Assembly: GCA_024195265.1 (NCBI GenBank)
Contig: JAJLRJ010000013.1
Coordinates: 4,419,075-4,483,074 of the forward strand
DNA: 64,000 bases
Direction: 5' to 3'
From: Dendrophyllia cribrosa
Lineage: Eukaryota; Cnidaria; Anthozoa; Scleractinia; Dendrophylliidae
Part shown: positions 63,060 through 64,000 of the stretch, piece by piece
How positions within the stretch are numbered: position 1 is the first letter of the stretch
Layout: the number at the start of each line of letters is the position of its first letter
The notes under the pieces: model-generated
What the model saw: the letters and a program-made list of their open reading frames with translations, nothing else
The model's database searches: none
Told to the model about the DNA's origin: nothing
Made by a program: the position numbers and the translations under genes

Positions 63060-63202
63060 GTTTCACGTGTGTGATTGGGTAAGACCGCTGATAGCAATTT
63101 TTGCAGCGCGTAAGGTTTCCTGGGTATTGTTTTCGATGGCACCTAAAGACTGGGACCTTTGTTCTTGTGTGTCGCAAAGGAGTCAAAGCGCACTTCGCAA
63201 TA
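63060..63202 (-). promoter_or_regulatory. MTREX: Putative 5' UTR and core promoter of MTREX
   Basis: This is the sequence immediately upstream of the MTREX ATG. It contains a palindromic CACGTG E-box at 63,064-63,069 and an inverted CCAAT box (ATTGG) at about 63,074-63,078. No TATA box was seen. It is squeezed between the ATG and a foldback transposon at 63,203. The transcription start was not determined, so the promoter role is inference from position. Confidence 0.4.
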
Positions 63203-63393
63203 GGCCATTTCCGAGTTGCCTTTAGCCTCTCTATCAAAGCGAGGCTAGGTGCGAAACCTTTCATATGAAAATCAGTTTTCAGTCACATGCAAATAAAACT
63301 TATTTGCATGTGAATGAAAACTCATTTTCATATGAAAGGTTTCGCACCTAGCCTCGCTTTGATGGAGAGGCTAAAGGCAACTCGGAAATGGCC
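63203..63393. mobile_element. Foldback MITE, GGCCATTTCCGAGTTGCC family, copy 2
   Basis: It is almost perfectly self-complementary over 191 bp, with GGCCATTTCCGAGTTGCC and GGCAACTCGGAAATGGCC at the ends and CATATGAAAATCAGTTTTCA / TGAAAACTCATTTTCATATG inside. It is closely related to 8,472-8,641. It lies about 140 bp upstream of the MTREX ATG. Confidence 0.9.
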
Positions 63394-63398
63394 TGTTG

Positions 63399-63555
63399 AC
63401 AATATTCGTTTTCACGGTTTTGAACTGGAACTAGCGTGCAGTCGAGGCTTTTGCGGGGGAATCTTTTCACATGCAAATAATTTTTAATGATATTCCCCGC
63501 ATTAGCCTCGACTGTAAGCTAGTTCCAGTTCAATACCGAGAATACGAATATTGTC
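63399..63555. mobile_element. Foldback element, GACAATATTCG termini
   Basis: GACAATATTCG and CGAATATTGTC are at the ends. TTGAACTGGAACTAGC pairs with GCTAGTTCCAGTTCAA, and CAGTCGAGGC with GCCTCGACTG. 157 bp, immediately next to the preceding foldback. Confidence 0.85.
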
Positions 63556-63607
63556 TGTTCGTCAGCAGGAGGAGGTCATCTCGGAACCGTTTCCGATGTA
63601 GCCGTAG

Positions 63608-63785
63608 CCTGTTCCAGGCGTTCAGGTAGTGAGGAAAGCGCGAATAGTTGGGGAAGGCGCGAAGAAAAGCGAGTGAAAAAATGCGGGAAGACTAGGGAGA
63701 GGAGGCCCCTTTTTTTTTGCTCGCTTTTTTTCGCGCCTTCCCCAACTATTTGCGATTTCCCCACTATCTGAACGCCTGGAACAGG
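63608..63785. mobile_element. Foldback element, CCTGTTCCAGGCG termini
   Basis: CCTGTTCCAGGCGTTCAG pairs with CTGAACGCCTGGAACAGG. ATAGTTGGGGAAGGCGCGAA pairs with TTCGCGCCTTCCCCAACTAT. 178 bp. TTTCCGATG occurs outside both ends (at about 63,590 and 63,789), though not directly abutting. Confidence 0.85.
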
Positions 63786-64000
63786 ATATTTCCGATGATG
63801 AAATCCGAGCTCACCCGAGGTCGCCTTCGCGATAAAGGAATAAATTATTACTTAAGACATGCAAACCGGGAAATAAAATGCAACAGAAGTGTTGTAAATG
63901 TAATTTGTATTTAGTAATTATCTTTTAAAGGGAAAAAAGCTATTTTTCTAAACAAATAGAGTTTGATGAAAATTCTTTTTCTTGGGCCATTTTAGTTTTA
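63786..64000. other. Unassigned flank right of MTREX
   Basis: No exon, RNA gene or repeat recognised. AT content rises to the right. Short frames here have no recognisable features. Confidence 0.5.

Noticed and set aside
62809..63225. 138-codon plus-strand frame
   Set aside because: Antisense shadow of MTREX exon 1 plus upstream sequence.
63010..63264. 84-codon minus-strand frame overlapping MTREX exon 1
   Set aside because: Wrong frame over exon 1 and extends into a foldback transposon.

Overview
The window is animal nuclear DNA: a single spliced gene with GT-AG introns surrounded by many short foldback transposons, tRNA-derived SINE heads, minisatellites and a very large satellite. The repeat families resemble those of anthozoan cnidarians (stony-coral type). 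That placement is inference from general knowledge and was not searched.

One gene accounts for all convincing coding sequence. On the minus strand, from the ATG at 63,059 to the left edge, 27 exons join in frame into 900 codons of an MTR4/MTREX (SKIV2L2) orthologue, the Ski2-like DEIH-box RNA helicase that feeds substrates to the nuclear RNA exosome. Walker A, DEIH, SAT, motif V and motif VI are intact, followed by most of the arch/KOW insertion and the start of the helical-bundle region. Roughly the last 130-140 residues lie beyond the left edge.

Layout from right to left along transcription. At 63,203-63,785 three consecutive foldback elements sit upstream of exon 1. At 52,523-63,059 are exons 1-12, with introns holding MITEs, a hAT-like element with an 8-bp target duplication, a LINE C-terminal relic and a G-rich minisatellite. 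At 20,851-52,522 is intron 12, 31.7 kb long and filled to within about 110 bp of both splice sites by a 16-17 bp near-palindromic satellite (about 24 kb) with higher-order structure. That array is broken by a 364-bp MITE, a 2.44-kb TIR transposon carrying a Tudor-like reading frame, a 3.1-kb unclassified segment rich in TTAATAAGC motifs, and a 1.5-kb segment with a 19-bp minisatellite and a GAACGGAT repeat. At 12,893-20,850 are exons 13-16, with a 6.6-kb intron holding a Penelope-like GIY-YIG relic, a 227-bp tandem duplication and a retrocopy with a 15-bp target duplication. At 137-11,118 are exons 17-27, with an 88-bp tandem array, nested MITEs, SINE heads and GAC/GAT trinucleotide tracts.

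No other host gene, rRNA, functional tRNA or CRISPR array is supported. The most unusual object is the satellite-filled intron 12, which a conserved and normally essential helicase gene must transcribe through and splice out.
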